64,000 nt of DNA from Leclercia sp. LSNIH1 (GCF_002902985.1 NZ_CP026170.1:62001-126000); one strand, 5' to 3'; positions 18,872 through 27,874 are shown, counted from the first letter of the stretch. Made by a program: numbers and translations. Notes: generated by a model from the letters alone, not told the origin.

Positions 18872-19570
18872 TTATATTTTTTCCTGATTGACGCGGTACG
18901 AAAGTTCCTGATGACTCTCTTTTCGTTCGCTGTAGCGATCTGCAAGGTAGCTGGTTTGTCCCCTGAGCAGCAACGTAATTTTAAACAACTCCTCTGCGAC
19001 ATCTACGATACGGTCGTACCATGAGGACGGCTTCATCCTTCCGTTCTCATCAAATTCCTGCCAGGCTTTCGCCACCGAGGACTGGTTGGGAATTGTGAAC
19101 ATCCGCATCCAGCGGCCCAGAATGCGCATCTGGTTCACGGCATTGAAGGACTGCGAACCGCCGCAAACCTGCATCACTGCAAGTGTCTTGCCCTGCGAAG
19201 GACGAACCGCGCCTTCACTCAACGGTATCCAGTCGATCTGCGCCTTCATCACCGCGCTCATAGCCCCGTGCCGTTCCGGCGAGCTCCACACCATCCCGTC
19301 ACACCATCTGACCAGCCCGCGTAGCTCGGAGACTTTAGGGTGCGTATCCGGGGCATCATCCGGCAGGGGTAAACCGGAGGGGTTAAAGAATTTCACCTCC
19401 GCGCCCATCGCCGTCAGCAGGCGACCTGCTTCCTCCGCGGCAAAGCGACTGTAGGAGCGCTCCCTTACTGAGCCATACAGGATCAGAATCCGTGGGGGCT
19501 CCTGCAGGTGCAGACGTTCGGCAATATGTTGATCAAAACAGTCAGTATTCAGGGCTGGAAATTGTTCCAT
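18872..19570 (-). CDS. arsH: Arsenic resistance flavoprotein ArsH
   Basis: NADPH-dependent FMN reductase-fold protein of 232 residues, which in characterised cases oxidises trivalent organoarsenicals. The flavin phosphate loop is [15 protein letters not shown], and YGSVRERS is diagnostic of Ars[19 protein letters not shown] is the second conserved block. A strong ribosome site (GGAGGAG) precedes the ATG. It is divergent from arsR-arsB with 85 bp between, so ArsR probably controls both directions. Confidence 0.92.
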   Translation of the reverse strand: MEQFPALNTDCFDQHIAERLHLQEPPRILILYGSVRERSYSRFAAEEAGRLLTAMGAEVKFFNPSGLPLPDDAPDTHPKVSELRGLVRWCDGMVWSSPERHGAMSAVMKAQIDWIPLSEGAVRPSQGKTLAVMQVCGGSQSFNAVNQMRILGRWMRMFTIPNQSSVAKAWQEFDENGRMKPSSWYDRIVDVAEELFKITLLLRGQTSYLADRYSERKESHQELSYRVNQEKI

Positions 19571-19609
19571 TTTTCTCCTCCGGAGAGAACAGGTGATTTT
19601 AAAGTTAAT

Positions 19610-19629
19610 ATATATGATCTAACATATGT
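19610..19629. promoter_or_regulatory. Probable ArsR operator between arsH and arsR
   Basis: An imperfect dyad, ATATATG-ATCTAA-CATATGT, in the AT-rich gap between the divergent genes, resembling the short AT-rich dyads bound by ArsR-family repressors. Confidence 0.5.
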
Positions 19630-19655
19630 GTATTCTAAAGGGAACGGAGTGAAAA

Positions 19656-19976
19656 ATGCTACAACCTGTTCAGCTTTTCAAAATCCTGTCGGATGAAACA
19701 CGGCTAGCCATCGTCATGCTTCTCCGGGAGTCCGGAGAATTGTGCGTCTGCGATATCTGCGTTGCCACCTCCGAATCGCAGCCCAAAATTTCGCGACATA
19801 TGGCTATCCTTCGCGAGGCTGATCTGGTTCTTGACCGTCGGGAAGGCAAATGGATCCACTATCGTCTGTCACCCCATATTCCGGCGTGGGCAGCAGAGAC
19901 AATCACGACGACCTGGCAGTGTCTGCGCGAGGATGTACGTGAATGGCTGGACAAATCAGCCTGCACCTCCTGCTGA
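19656..19976 (+). CDS. arsR: Arsenite-responsive repressor ArsR
   Basis: A 106-residue ArsR/SmtB winged-helix repressor. The metal-binding motif ELCVCDICV gives Cys30, Cys32 and Cys35, the arrangement that binds As(III)/Sb(III), and the recognition helix is [18 protein letters not shown]. It is released from DNA by arsenite, opening arsH and arsB expression. arsB follows in the same direction. Confidence 0.93.
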   Translation: MLQPVQLFKILSDETRLAIVMLLRESGELCVCDICVATSESQPKISRHMAILREADLVLDRREGKWIHYRLSPHIPAWAAETITTTWQCLREDVREWLDKSACTSC

Positions 19977-20020
19977 GGCAGGAAAACATATTTACAAAAT
20001 CATATATGATGGGGTCTGAG

Positions 20021-21310
20021 ATGCTTTTGGCAGGGAGTATATTTTTACTGACGCTGGTACTGGTGATCTGGCAACCCAGAGGCCTGAGTATTGGCTGGAG
20101 CGCGAGTATCGGGGCTGTGCTGGCGCTGGGAACCGGTGTCATCCATATCGCTGATATTCCCGTTGTCTGGAATATCGTCTGGAACGCGACAGCGGCATTT
20201 ATTGCGGTCATCATCATCAGCCTGCTGCTCGATGAGTCCGGCTTCTTTGAGTGGGCCGCACTGCACGTCTCCCGCTGGGGTAACGGACGTGGCCGCCTGC
20301 TGTTCACCTGGATAGTCTTGCTCGGTGCCGCTGTTGCTGCTTTGTTCGCCAATGATGGCGCCGCGCTGATCCTGACGCCGATTGTGATTGCGATGCTGCT
20401 CGCACTGGGGTTCAGCCAGGGCACGACACTGGCCTTTGTCATGGCTGCAGGATTTATTGCAGATACGGCCAGCCTGCCACTCATTGTTTCTAACCTGGTG
20501 AATATCGTCTCGGCGGACTTCTTCGATCTGGGCTTTACGCAGTACGCCTCCGTTATGATCCCCGTGGATGCGGCAGCGATTGCGGCCACGCTGATCATGC
20601 TGCATCTCTTCTTCCGCAGGGATATTCCGGCAACGTATGACGTTTCGCTGCTGAAGACGCCTGCCAGTGTGATAAAGGATGCGGCAACGTTCAGGGCGGG
20701 CTGGATTGTCCTGTTATTGCTGCTTGTCGGTTTCTTCGTTCTGGAGCCGCTGGGGATCCCTGTCAGCGCGATAGCAGCTGCTGGCGCAGCAGTACTGTTT
20801 ATCGTGGCGAAAAGAGGTCATGGCATCAACACAGGGAAAGTCCTGCGCAGTGCGCCATGGCAGATCGTGATTTTTTCGCTGGGCATGTACCTGGTGGTCT
20901 ATGGCCTGCGCAATGCCGGGCTCACGGAGTATCTGTCTGGTGTACTGAACCTGCTGGCAGAAAAGGGGTTATGGGCAGCAACGTTCGGCACCGGCTTCCT
21001 GACCGCGTTCCTGTCGTCGGTGATGAACAATATGCCGACGGTGCTGATTGGCGCGCTGTCGATTGACGGGAGTACGGCGACTGGCGTCGTCAAAGAGGCA
21101 ATGATTTATGCCAACGTGATTGGCTGCGATTTAGGCCCGAAAATCACCCCGATTGGCAGTCTGGCAACCCTGCTTTGGCTGCATGTGCTTGCCCGGAAAA
21201 ATATAACGATCACCTGGGGTTATTACTTCCGCACCGGCATTATCATGACTCTGCCCGTGCTGTTTGTCACTCTGGCCGCGCTGGCGTTGCGGCTTTCCAT
21301 CACTTTGTAA
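20021..21310 (+). CDS. arsB: Arsenite efflux carrier ArsB
   Basis: Inner-membrane As(III)/Sb(III):H+ antiporter. Starting at the ATG at 20021 ([14 protein letters not shown]) gives 429 residues, exactly the usual ArsB length; an upstream in-frame ATG would add an unrelated tail overlapping arsR. There are about 12 membrane segments; [17 protein letters not shown] and the [16 protein letters not shown] block are ArsB signatures. No arsA or arsD is present. arsC, normally next, is absent because an IS1 begins directly after the stop codon. Confidence 0.93.
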   Translation: MLLAGSIFLLTLVLVIWQPRGLSIGWSASIGAVLALGTGVIHIADIPVVWNIVWNATAAFIAVIIISLLLDESGFFEWAALHVSRWGNGRGRLLFTWIVLLGAAVAALFANDGAALILTPIVIAMLLALGFSQGTTLAFVMAAGFIADTASLPLIVSNLVNIVSADFFDLGFTQYASVMIPVDAAAIAATLIMLHLFFRRDIPATYDVSLLKTPASVIKDAATFRAGWIVLLLLLVGFFVLEPLGIPVSAIAAAGAAVLFIVAKRGHGINTGKVLRSAPWQIVIFSLGMYLVVYGLRNAGLTEYLSGVLNLLAEKGLWAATFGTGFLTAFLSSVMNNMPTVLIGALSIDGSTATGVVKEAMIYANVIGCDLGPKITPIGSLATLLWLHVLARKNITITWGYYFRTGIIMTLPVLFVTLAALALRLSITL

Positions 21311-21325
21311 GGTAATGACTCCAAC

Positions 21326-21829
21326 TTACTGATAGTGTTTTATGTTCAGATAATGCCCGATGACCTTGTCATGCAGCTCCACCGATTTTGAGAACGACAG
21401 TGACTTCCGTCCAAGCCTTGCCAGATGTTGTCTCAGATTCAGGTTATGTCGCTCAATGCGCTGAGTGTAACGCTTGCTGATAACGTGCAGCTTTCCCTTC
21501 AGGCGTGATTCATACAGCGGCCAGCCATCCGTCATCCATACCACGACCTCAAAGGCCGACAGCAGGCTCAGAAGACGCTCCAGTGTGGCCAGAGTGCGTT
21601 CACCGAAGACGTGCGCCACAACCGTCCTCCGTATCCTGTCATACGCGTAAAACAGCCAGCGCTGACGTGATTTAGCACCGACGTAGCCCCACTGTTCGTC
21701 CATTTCAGCGCAGACAATCACATCACTGCCCGGTTGTATGCGCCAGGTTACCGACTGCGGCCTGAGTTTTTTAAGTGACGTAAAACCGTGTTGAGGCCAA
21801 CGCCCATAATGCGTGCACTGGCGCGACAT
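21326..21829 (-). CDS. insB: IS1 transposase part InsB
   Basis: The 167-residue frame carrying the DDE catalytic domain of IS1 ([19 protein letters not shown] with the first Asp; [28 protein letters not shown]). It is expressed as the InsAB' fusion by frameshifting. The frame is uninterrupted, so this IS1 should be active. Confidence 0.93.
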   Translation of the reverse strand: MSRQCTHYGRWPQHGFTSLKKLRPQSVTWRIQPGSDVIVCAEMDEQWGYVGAKSRQRWLFYAYDRIRRTVVAHVFGERTLATLERLLSLLSAFEVVVWMTDGWPLYESRLKGKLHVISKRYTQRIERHNLNLRQHLARLGRKSLSFSKSVELHDKVIGHYLNIKHYQ

Positions 21830-22023
21830 CCGACGCCATTCATGGCCATATCAATGATTTTCTGGTGCGTACCGGGCTGAGAGGCGGTGTAAGTGAACTG
21901 TAGTTGCCATGTTTTACGGCAATGAGAGCAGAGATAGCGCTGATGTCCGGCAGTGCTTTTGCCGTTACGCACCACGCCTTCAGTAGCGGAGCAGGAAGGA
22001 CATCTGATGGAAATGGAAGCCAC
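21748..22023 (-). CDS. insA: IS1 protein InsA
   Basis: A 91-residue zinc-finger plus helix-turn-helix DNA-binding protein ([28 protein letters not shown]). On its own it represses IS1; fused to InsB by a -1 frameshift in the A-rich run near 21770 it forms the InsAB' transposase. Confidence 0.93.
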   Translation of the reverse strand: MASISIRCPSCSATEGVVRNGKSTAGHQRYLCSHCRKTWQLQFTYTASQPGTHQKIIDMAMNGVGCRASARIMGVGLNTVLRHLKNSGRSR

Positions 22024-22191
22024 GCAAGCACCTTAAAATCACCATCATACACTAAATCAGTAAGTTGGCAGCATTACCGCTCGCTCCTTGGTCTTGAGTT
22101 CAGGTCTAAATCTTGTGAGTGAAAATTAAACACTCATACGTCCACCCAGTTTTATTTACTGTGTTGTTAGCCAATATATTGGATACTATGC

Positions 22192-22234
22192 CCAAGTGAC
22201 TCAACTCTGAATTCTGTATCTTGAAGTCACTTGG
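22192..22234. repeat. 10-bp inverted repeat with 23-bp loop
   Basis: CCAAGTGACT (22192-22201) and AGTCACTTGG (22225-22234) are perfectly complementary across a 23-base loop. It sits in the leader of the LacI-family gene, just inside the left IS1. It could be a small dispersed repeat from the donor genome or an mRNA hairpin. Confidence 0.45.
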
Positions 22235-22271
22235 AGATATGGCAATAGTGCATTATTGAAGGAAATAGGTA

Positions 22272-23237
22272 ATGAGTAAAAAAATGACCATGGCTGAGAT
22301 TTCAAGGCAGCTTGGAATTTCAACAATGACTGTGTCGCGTTACTTTAATGGCGGTTATGTCTCGGAAGAGAACCGCCTTAAAATTGATGCCATCGTCAAA
22401 GAGAGTCATTACACGCCTAATATATTTGCTCGCTCCATTCGTAGCCAATCCAATATTATTGGTTTCATCGCGCCTCGTATTGAGTCATATACGACCAGTT
22501 TAGTGATTAAAGGGGCGCTGGCTGCTGCCAATGAATCACAAGTACGAATGCTGTTTCATGCCACAGGGTTTAACCATGAGTCAGAATGCCAAGCTGTGAG
22601 AGAGTTTAACGGCTTAAATGCATTGGGCACGATTATTATTGCGTCAAAGCACAGTGTCGAAGAGACTTTTTATCGAACCTTAGACAATGTGGTATTTATT
22701 GGCAAAAATACCCCCCACCATTGCTGTTTATATTACCCCGATCATGCAGCGATTAAAGCCCTCGTCTCCCACACCATCACTCAGTTAAAACAGCAGCAGG
22801 CACCGCTGGCTGCCGTACATTATATTTATGATGAGCGTATGCTTTCTAGCCGCACTAAGTTGATGCAAGCCACTATTACCGACACCGTCCCTGAGTTGAA
22901 TTTATCACTACAAGCCCTAGCCAACTCGGAGGACAAAGCTGGCTATCAGGCCGTTCAATTACAGCCTAATCATGTCTACTTTTGTGCCACCGATAATATT
23001 GCCATTCGTTTATATCGTCGCGCCAAAGAACAGCAACTCAAGATCGGTCATAACGTATGGATTGTAGGCATGGGTGACTATGACTACAGCGATTTGTTAG
23101 TCCCGAGCCTGACGACTGTCGCTTTTAACTACTATCAAGTGGGCTACCAAGCTGTCAAAAAATTGCTCAAGCGCGATTTCAGTTCTGTTGAAGGCACATT
23201 CGACATAAAGATGAGAGAAAGCTCACAATTCCTCTGA
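22272..23237 (+). CDS. LacI-family repressor, TreR-like
   Basis: A 321-residue LacI/GalR regulator. Residues 5-55 hold the DNA-binding helix-turn-helix and hinge (MTMAEISRQLGISTMTVSRY; the hinge follows after TPNIFARSIRSQ). The effector domain resembles the TreR branch, whose ligands are sugar phosphates, rather than the galactose branch. It is first in a line of four same-direction genes for alpha-glucoside use and is followed by a dyad with a CG centre that should be its operator. Base composition is visibly AT-richer than in the flanking resistance genes. The effector (maltose phosphate, trehalose phosphate or another alpha-glucoside phosphate) is not known. Confidence 0.85.
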   Translation: MSKKMTMAEISRQLGISTMTVSRYFNGGYVSEENRLKIDAIVKESHYTPNIFARSIRSQSNIIGFIAPRIESYTTSLVIKGALAAANESQVRMLFHATGFNHESECQAVREFNGLNALGTIIIASKHSVEETFYRTLDNVVFIGKNTPHHCCLYYPDHAAIKALVSHTITQLKQQQAPLAAVHYIYDERMLSSRTKLMQATITDTVPELNLSLQALANSEDKAGYQAVQLQPNHVYFCATDNIAIRLYRRAKEQQLKIGHNVWIVGMGDYDYSDLLVPSLTTVAFNYYQVGYQAVKKLLKRDFSSVEGTFDIKMRESSQFL

Positions 23238-23268
23238 AATTGTGTTGAGTCCAAATCGGTTCTACTTA

Positions 23269-23298
23269 ACTATATATGTTAACGATAACACATATAGT
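23269..23298. promoter_or_regulatory. Probable LacI-family operator before the glucosidase gene
   Basis: A 30-bp near-palindrome: ACTATATATGTTA, spacer ACGA, TAACACATATAGT; 12 of 13 arm positions pair. The centre carries the CG step typical of LacI-family operators (GTTAAC/GATAAC halves). It ends only 7 bp before the ATG at 23306, so the repressor would cover the transcription start and the message would have a very short leader. Confidence 0.7.
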
Positions 23299-23305
23299 AT
23301 AACCG

Positions 23306-25039
23306 ATGACACTCGCTCCTAATATGCACTCAAAACCACTCGCGTGGTGGAAGAAAGCAACCGCCTACCAAATTTATCCCCGTAGTTTTTATGATACAAA
23401 CCAGGACGGTATTGGTGACATCAATGGCATCATTGCTAAGCTCGATTATCTTGCTGATTTGGGCATTGATTTAATATGGATTTGCCCATTCTATGCATCA
23501 CCTAATGATGATAACGGGTACGATATTAGTGACTATCAAGCGATTCATCCTGACTTTGGAACCCTTGAGGATGTGGATGAACTAATCAGTGCTGCTCATA
23601 AACGTGGCATTCGCATTATTATGGATTTAGTGATCAACCACACTAGCGACGAGCACCCATGGTTCATTGAATCTCGAGATAACAAAAATAGCCCTAAGCG
23701 CGATTGGTATATTTGGCGTGATGGTTGTGAGCCTACCGCTGAAAAACCGACTTGCGACCCAAACAACTGGGAAAGTATTTTTCATGGCAGCGCATGGGAA
23801 TATGATAAAAAAACTGCACAGTACTACTTGCACCTATTTTCAAAAAAACAACCTGATCTGAATTGGGAAAATCCTGAAGTTAAACAAGCACTATTTAAAA
23901 TGATTTATTGGTGGTTGGAGCGTGGTATTGATGGCTTCCGTGTGGATGCAATTAGCCATATTCAGAAACAACCAGGTTTACCTTCTTTACCCAATCCAAA
24001 GGGTGAAAAGTATGTCTCTTCGTTTGATTATCATATGAATGTGGCAGGGATTGAAAAACATCTGCATGAGTTAAAAGAGCAGGCGTTTGATCCCTTTAAC
24101 ATAGTGACAGTTGGTGAGGCTAATGGGGTGACTGCCGACAATGCATTACTTTGGGTTGCCGAAGCGACCGAGCACGATCAAGGCGGTGTTTTCAACATGA
24201 TTTTTCAGTTTGAACACATGAAGCTATGGTCGGAAGAACAAAGCAACGTGCCTTTAGATCTAGTGGAGTTCAAACGCATTTTATCGCGTTGGCAAGATGC
24301 ATTAGAAGGTAAAGGCTGGAATGCGCTTTATTTAGAAAACCACGATCAAGCTCGTAGCATTGATACTTTTGCCGACCCTACCTCTAGGTATGCCAGTGCT
24401 ACCGCGTTAGCGAGTTGTTATTTCTTGATGAAAGGAACTCCGTTTATTTATCAGGGCCAAGAGATTGGTATGGTAAATCATCAGTTTACTTCTCTTGATG
24501 AATTTAATGATGTGTCTGCTAGAAATTTAATTCAAAAGCTATCTCAACAAGGTCAAAGCGATGCAGACATCTTAGCCTTGTTAAATCAAGTATCTCGCGA
24601 CCACAGTCGCTTGCCAATGCAATGGAATGCGCAGGATTTTGCCGGTTTTTCTGAGGTGCAACCTTGGTTCTCCGTCAATCAACAGTACGCAGATATCAAT
24701 GTTGAGCAACAACAGAAAGATCCAAATTCGATTTTGAGTTTCTATAAGCAGCTGATTGCTCTGCGTAAGTCAAATGTAAGTTTAGTGGTTGGCCGCTATC
24801 AATTGCTGCTACCTAACGACCCTAATATCTATGCTTATCAACGTGTTGCACAAGATATGACATGGACCATTATTACCAATTTAAGTCCACAAGAGAGCAT
24901 CGTTGATATCGACCGCATGCAATTAGGCGAGTTAATGCTTGATAATCAGAATGTCAACAATGAACACGTTCGCTCAGATTTTATAGCGACGCAAATTGCC
25001 CCACCTTATGCTGCGTATATATTTGCAAGAAAGCACTAA
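23306..25039 (+). CDS. GH13 alpha-glucosidase
   Basis: Cytoplasmic alpha-glucosidase of glycoside hydrolase family 13, oligo-1,6-glucosidase/maltase group, 577 residues. The conserved regions are DLVINH (107-112), GFRVDAI with nucleophile Asp214, VGEANG with acid/base Glu271, and ENHDQAR with Asp347. Ala follows the nucleophile; in this group Val there goes with alpha-1,6 and Thr or Ala with alpha-1,4 specificity, so a maltase-type activity is favoured. No signal peptide. The start has no clear ribosome site; Met7 is an alternative. It lies between the repressor and the PTS permease. An enzyme for non-phosphorylated sugar next to a PTS makes sense only if a phosphatase acts between them, and one is encoded downstream. 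Confidence 0.88.
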   Translation: MTLAPNMHSKPLAWWKKATAYQIYPRSFYDTNQDGIGDINGIIAKLDYLADLGIDLIWICPFYASPNDDNGYDISDYQAIHPDFGTLEDVDELISAAHKRGIRIIMDLVINHTSDEHPWFIESRDNKNSPKRDWYIWRDGCEPTAEKPTCDPNNWESIFHGSAWEYDKKTAQYYLHLFSKKQPDLNWENPEVKQALFKMIYWWLERGIDGFRVDAISHIQKQPGLPSLPNPKGEKYVSSFDYHMNVAGIEKHLHELKEQAFDPFNIVTVGEANGVTADNALLWVAEATEHDQGGVFNMIFQFEHMKLWSEEQSNVPLDLVEFKRILSRWQDALEGKGWNALYLENHDQARSIDTFADPTSRYASATALASCYFLMKGTPFIYQGQEIGMVNHQFTSLDEFNDVSARNLIQKLSQQGQSDADILALLNQVSRDHSRLPMQWNAQDFAGFSEVQPWFSVNQQYADINVEQQQKDPNSILSFYKQLIALRKSNVSLVVGRYQLLLPNDPNIYAYQRVAQDMTWTIITNLSPQESIVDIDRMQLGELMLDNQNVNNEHVRSDFIATQIAPPYAAYIFARKH

Positions 25040-25098
25040 ATTATATTTATCGCAGGGCCTTGATAAGGCTACCCTGCATTTAAACCAAGGAATCATTT

Positions 25099-26727
25099 AT
25101 GAGTCAGTTACTATCTTTTGATTTTTGGCAACGATTTGGGAAATCCCTTATCGTTGTTATCGCGGTGATGCCAGCCGCTGGTATCATGATATCACTCGGT
25201 AAAGTTGTCGCAATGTATGCTGGTGGTATTGGTGCCATTGAAACACTAGGCGCTATTATGGAAAACATAGGCTGGGGGATCATAGTTAATCTTCACCTAT
25301 TATTTGCTGTCGCTATTGGTGGATCATGGGCTAAAGAACGTGCAGGAGGAGCATTTGCCGCGCTGATCGCCTTCATCTTAATTAACCGTATCACTGGGGT
25401 TATATTAGGCGTGGATAACGCTATGCTCAGTGATCCCGAGGCGGTTGTGATGAGCCTATTTGGTTCTGAGCTACCTGTCTCTCAATTCTTCACTAATATT
25501 TTGGGTGCTCCTGCTCTAAATATGGGTGTGTTTATCGGTATTATGTCTGGCTATTTAGGTGCCAACTTATTTAACCGTTATCATGACTTCGCTCGCTTAC
25601 CTCAGGCATTAGCATTTTTCAACGGTAAGCGTTTTGTACCTTTTGTTGTTATTTTCTATTCGATGATTATTGCGTTTGCTTTATCAATCGTATGGCCTTT
25701 AATTCAAGGTGCGCTTAATGATTTTGGTCAATGGATTGCAACCTCTAAAGACACTGCGCCGATCACTGCTCCTTTCTTGTATGGTACGTTAGAGCGCTTA
25801 TTACTGCCATTTGGTTTACACCACACTTTAACTATTCCAATGAATTACACCGAGTTGGGTGGTACTTATGAGCTTTTAACAGGGGTGAATGCGGGGGCAA
25901 GTGTTTATGGTCAAGATCCACTATGGCTTGCTTGGGTTAGCGATTTAAATAATCTTAAATTAAGCGATCCGACAACTTACCAACATCTATTAGATACGGT
26001 GCATCCAGCACGTTTTAAAGCGGGCCAAGTTATTATCGCAGCGTCTTCATTGATTGGTATTGGACTTGCGATGTATCACTGTGTTGATAGTGATAAGCGC
26101 GCACAATACAAGCCAATGTTTTTATCTGCGTGTCTTGCTGTGTTATTAACCGGTGTGACAGAGCCTATTGAATTCATGTTTATGTTTATTGCTCCTGTTT
26201 TGTATGTTGCGCATGCGGTATTAACAGGGATTGCATTTGCGTTGGTCGATGTGATGGACCTACGTATACATGCCTTTGGTTTGATTGAGTTACTCACTCG
26301 TATACCTATGATGGTTTCAGCGGGAATCGGTGGTGATTTGGTTCGCTTCGCATTGGTTTCTATTGTTTTCTTTGGTGTTAACTATGGATTATTCCGTGTG
26401 CTCATTGTCAAATTTAAATTGCCAACACCGGGCCGTATGGGTAACTACCTCGATGAAAGTTCAGAATCCATGTCAGAAGATGAGAAGATGGACATTATTA
26501 TTCAGAATTTAGGTGGCCGTGCCAATATTGTTGAGATTGATGCTTGTATGACTCGCTTGCGCATTACAGTTAATGACCCGCAGTTGGTTGCTGAATATGC
26601 ATTATGGAAGCCGACAGGAGCACTTGGTGCTGTAATTAAAGAACAGGGAGTACAAGTTATTTATGGTCCAGGAGTGGATGTCATTAAATCTAGATTAGTT
26701 GAGAAGTTTTCAGCACAACCTGCGTAA
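25099..26727 (+). CDS. PTS alpha-glucoside permease, EIICB
   Basis: Membrane permease of the glucose-superfamily phosphotransferase system, 542 residues in EIIC-EIIB order. The EIIC part has about ten membrane segments and the signature TGVTEPIEFMFMF (351-363). After a linker (KFKLPTPGRMG) the EIIB domain carries the phosphorylated Cys483 in DACMTRLRIT. There is no EIIA domain, so a chromosomal EIIA (Crr) would be needed. It would bring in maltose or a related alpha-glucoside as its phosphate. AAGGA precedes the ATG, 59 bp after the glucosidase. It resembles MalX/MalT-type permeases; the substrate is inferred from its neighbours. Confidence 0.87.
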   Translation: MSQLLSFDFWQRFGKSLIVVIAVMPAAGIMISLGKVVAMYAGGIGAIETLGAIMENIGWGIIVNLHLLFAVAIGGSWAKERAGGAFAALIAFILINRITGVILGVDNAMLSDPEAVVMSLFGSELPVSQFFTNILGAPALNMGVFIGIMSGYLGANLFNRYHDFARLPQALAFFNGKRFVPFVVIFYSMIIAFALSIVWPLIQGALNDFGQWIATSKDTAPITAPFLYGTLERLLLPFGLHHTLTIPMNYTELGGTYELLTGVNAGASVYGQDPLWLAWVSDLNNLKLSDPTTYQHLLDTVHPARFKAGQVIIAASSLIGIGLAMYHCVDSDKRAQYKPMFLSACLAVLLTGVTEPIEFMFMFIAPVLYVAHAVLTGIAFALVDVMDLRIHAFGLIELLTRIPMMVSAGIGGDLVRFALVSIVFFGVNYGLFRVLIVKFKLPTPGRMGNYLDESSESMSEDEKMDIIIQNLGGRANIVEIDACMTRLRITVNDPQLVAEYALWKPTGALGAVIKEQGVQVIYGPGVDVIKSRLVEKFSAQPA

Positions 26728-26760
26728 TTCATTCTCTACCCTAGATAAAATAACCTCGAG

Positions 26761-26783
26761 AAACGCAGCCTTGAGCTGCGTTT
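26761..26783 (+). terminator. Hairpin between EIICB and phosphatase genes
   Basis: Perfect stem AAACGCAGC-CTTGA-GCTGCGTTT followed by only a short T-run. Probably a partial terminator, so the last gene would be expressed at a lower level, or an mRNA-stabilising hairpin. Confidence 0.6.
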
Positions 26784-26813
26784 AACTCGCTACAATGAAT
26801 AAGTGAATAATAA

Positions 26814-27620
26814 ATGAAGTTAATGACGCTAAATACCCATAGTTGGCAAGAAGAGAAACAACTAGAAAAGTTGGATGTGGTAGCGCAAGCCATTATCGAG
26901 CAAGGGTGCGATGTCGTTGCATTACAGGAAGTGAATCAACATCAAAATAGCCCGGCTGTTGATGCCAATATATTAACTAATCACACCGTGCTCGCTGATA
27001 ACTATGGATATTTATTACAGAAAAAACTCATGGAATACGGCTATCACTACCAACTTACATGGGATTTCGTTCATCAAAGTTATGACGTATATCAAGAGGG
27101 ACTGGCATTCTTGACGCGACTGCCGATTGTCGAGCATGAGGTCATTGACCTAAGTGATAACTATGATGTGAACTTTTGGAAACATAGGCGAGCAGTGCGT
27201 ATTAAGGTCACTTCTCAACGAGGTGATTTCAATCTTTATAATTGTCATTGCGGCTGGTGGAGTGACTCAGAGAGCTCATTTGAGGACCAGTTCAACAGAA
27301 TAAAGGCAACATTATCAACAGAGTTGAGCTTTCTATTAGGCGATTTCAACAACCCAAGCCATATACGCAATGAAGGTTATGATTATGTATTACAGTGCGG
27401 TTTGATAGATTGTTATGAAATAGCAGAAATAAAAGACTCCGGAACTACTGTAATTAAAAATATTGACGGTTGGGAACAAAATAGCCAAGCGCTACGCATT
27501 GATTTGGTTCTTAGTAATCAACCGATGGTGGTAAAGCAGCATCAGGTGATTTTTAATAACGATTTTTATCCGGTTGTATCGGATCACTTTGGGGTTCTGG
27601 TGGAAGTAGACATTATTTAA
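26814..27620 (+). CDS. EEP-fold phosphatase, MapP-like
   Basis: Endonuclease/exonuclease/phosphatase superfamily protein of 268 residues. Visible active-site blocks are MTLNTHSW (4-11), VVALQEVNQ with Glu39, LGDFNNP, and SDHFGV near the end. No signal peptide. Most members are nucleases or phospholipid phosphatases, but the short cytoplasmic form beginning 'LTLNTHSW' and standing beside a maltose-type EIICB is what I recall of MapP, the maltose 6'-phosphate phosphatase described in Enterococcus faecalis. I infer that it removes phosphate from the sugar imported by the EIICB, giving the free disaccharide to the GH13 enzyme. The alternative is an unrelated nuclease. Confidence 0.72.
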   Translation: MKLMTLNTHSWQEEKQLEKLDVVAQAIIEQGCDVVALQEVNQHQNSPAVDANILTNHTVLADNYGYLLQKKLMEYGYHYQLTWDFVHQSYDVYQEGLAFLTRLPIVEHEVIDLSDNYDVNFWKHRRAVRIKVTSQRGDFNLYNCHCGWWSDSESSFEDQFNRIKATLSTELSFLLGDFNNPSHIRNEGYDYVLQCGLIDCYEIAEIKDSGTTVIKNIDGWEQNSQALRIDLVLSNQPMVVKQHQVIFNNDFYPVVSDHFGVLVEVDII

Positions 27621-27641
27621 TGTTTATTCATAGACTAAACC

Positions 27642-27874
27642 GGTAATGACTCCAACTTACTGATAGTGTTTTATGTTCAGATAATGCCCGATGACCTTGT
27701 CATGCAGCTCCACCGATTTTGAGAACGACAGTGACTTCCGTCCCAGCCTTGCCAGATGTTGTCTCAGATTCAGGTTATGTCGCTCAATGCGCTGAGTGTA
27801 ACGCTTGCTGATAACGTGCAGCTTTCCCTTCAGGCGTGATTCATACAGCGGCCAGCCATCCGTCATCCATACCA
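27642..27874 (-). mobile_element. insB: IS1 fragment, 233 bp
   Basis: Left 233 bp of an IS1 in the same orientation as the complete copy at 21311, encoding the last 70 or so residues of InsB (from [14 protein letters not shown]). At least one base differs from the complete copy (CGTCCCAGCC against CGTCCAAGCC), so the two are not simple recent duplicates. The IS is cut at 27874 by a Tn21-type terminal repeat. Confidence 0.92.

Larger units (their letters stand above)
21311..22078 (-). mobile_element. IS1, complete (768 bp)
   Basis: Starts GGTAATGACTCCAACTTACT at 21311 and ends in the inverted copy (...AGTTGGCAGCATTACC) at 22078, exactly 768 bp. The flanking 9-bp sequences (ACTTTGTAA on the left, GCTCGCTCC on the right) differ, so this copy is not bracketed by its own target duplication. 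It probably formed by recombination between IS1 copies or as one arm of a composite unit with the IS1 fragment at 27642. Confidence 0.95.

Noticed and set aside
18872..19570. ArsH read as a general NADPH quinone or chromate reductase
   Set aside because: The YGSVRERS loop, length and divergent arsR-arsB context point to ArsH specifically.
26814..27620. EEP protein read as exonuclease III
   Set aside because: It lacks the typical XthA sequence and is embedded in a sugar operon; a MapP-type phosphatase explains the neighbours better.
21311..27874. Intact IS1 composite transposon
   Set aside because: The right IS1 is truncated, the outer 9-bp duplication cannot be checked, and the two IS1 copies differ; called only IS1-bounded.
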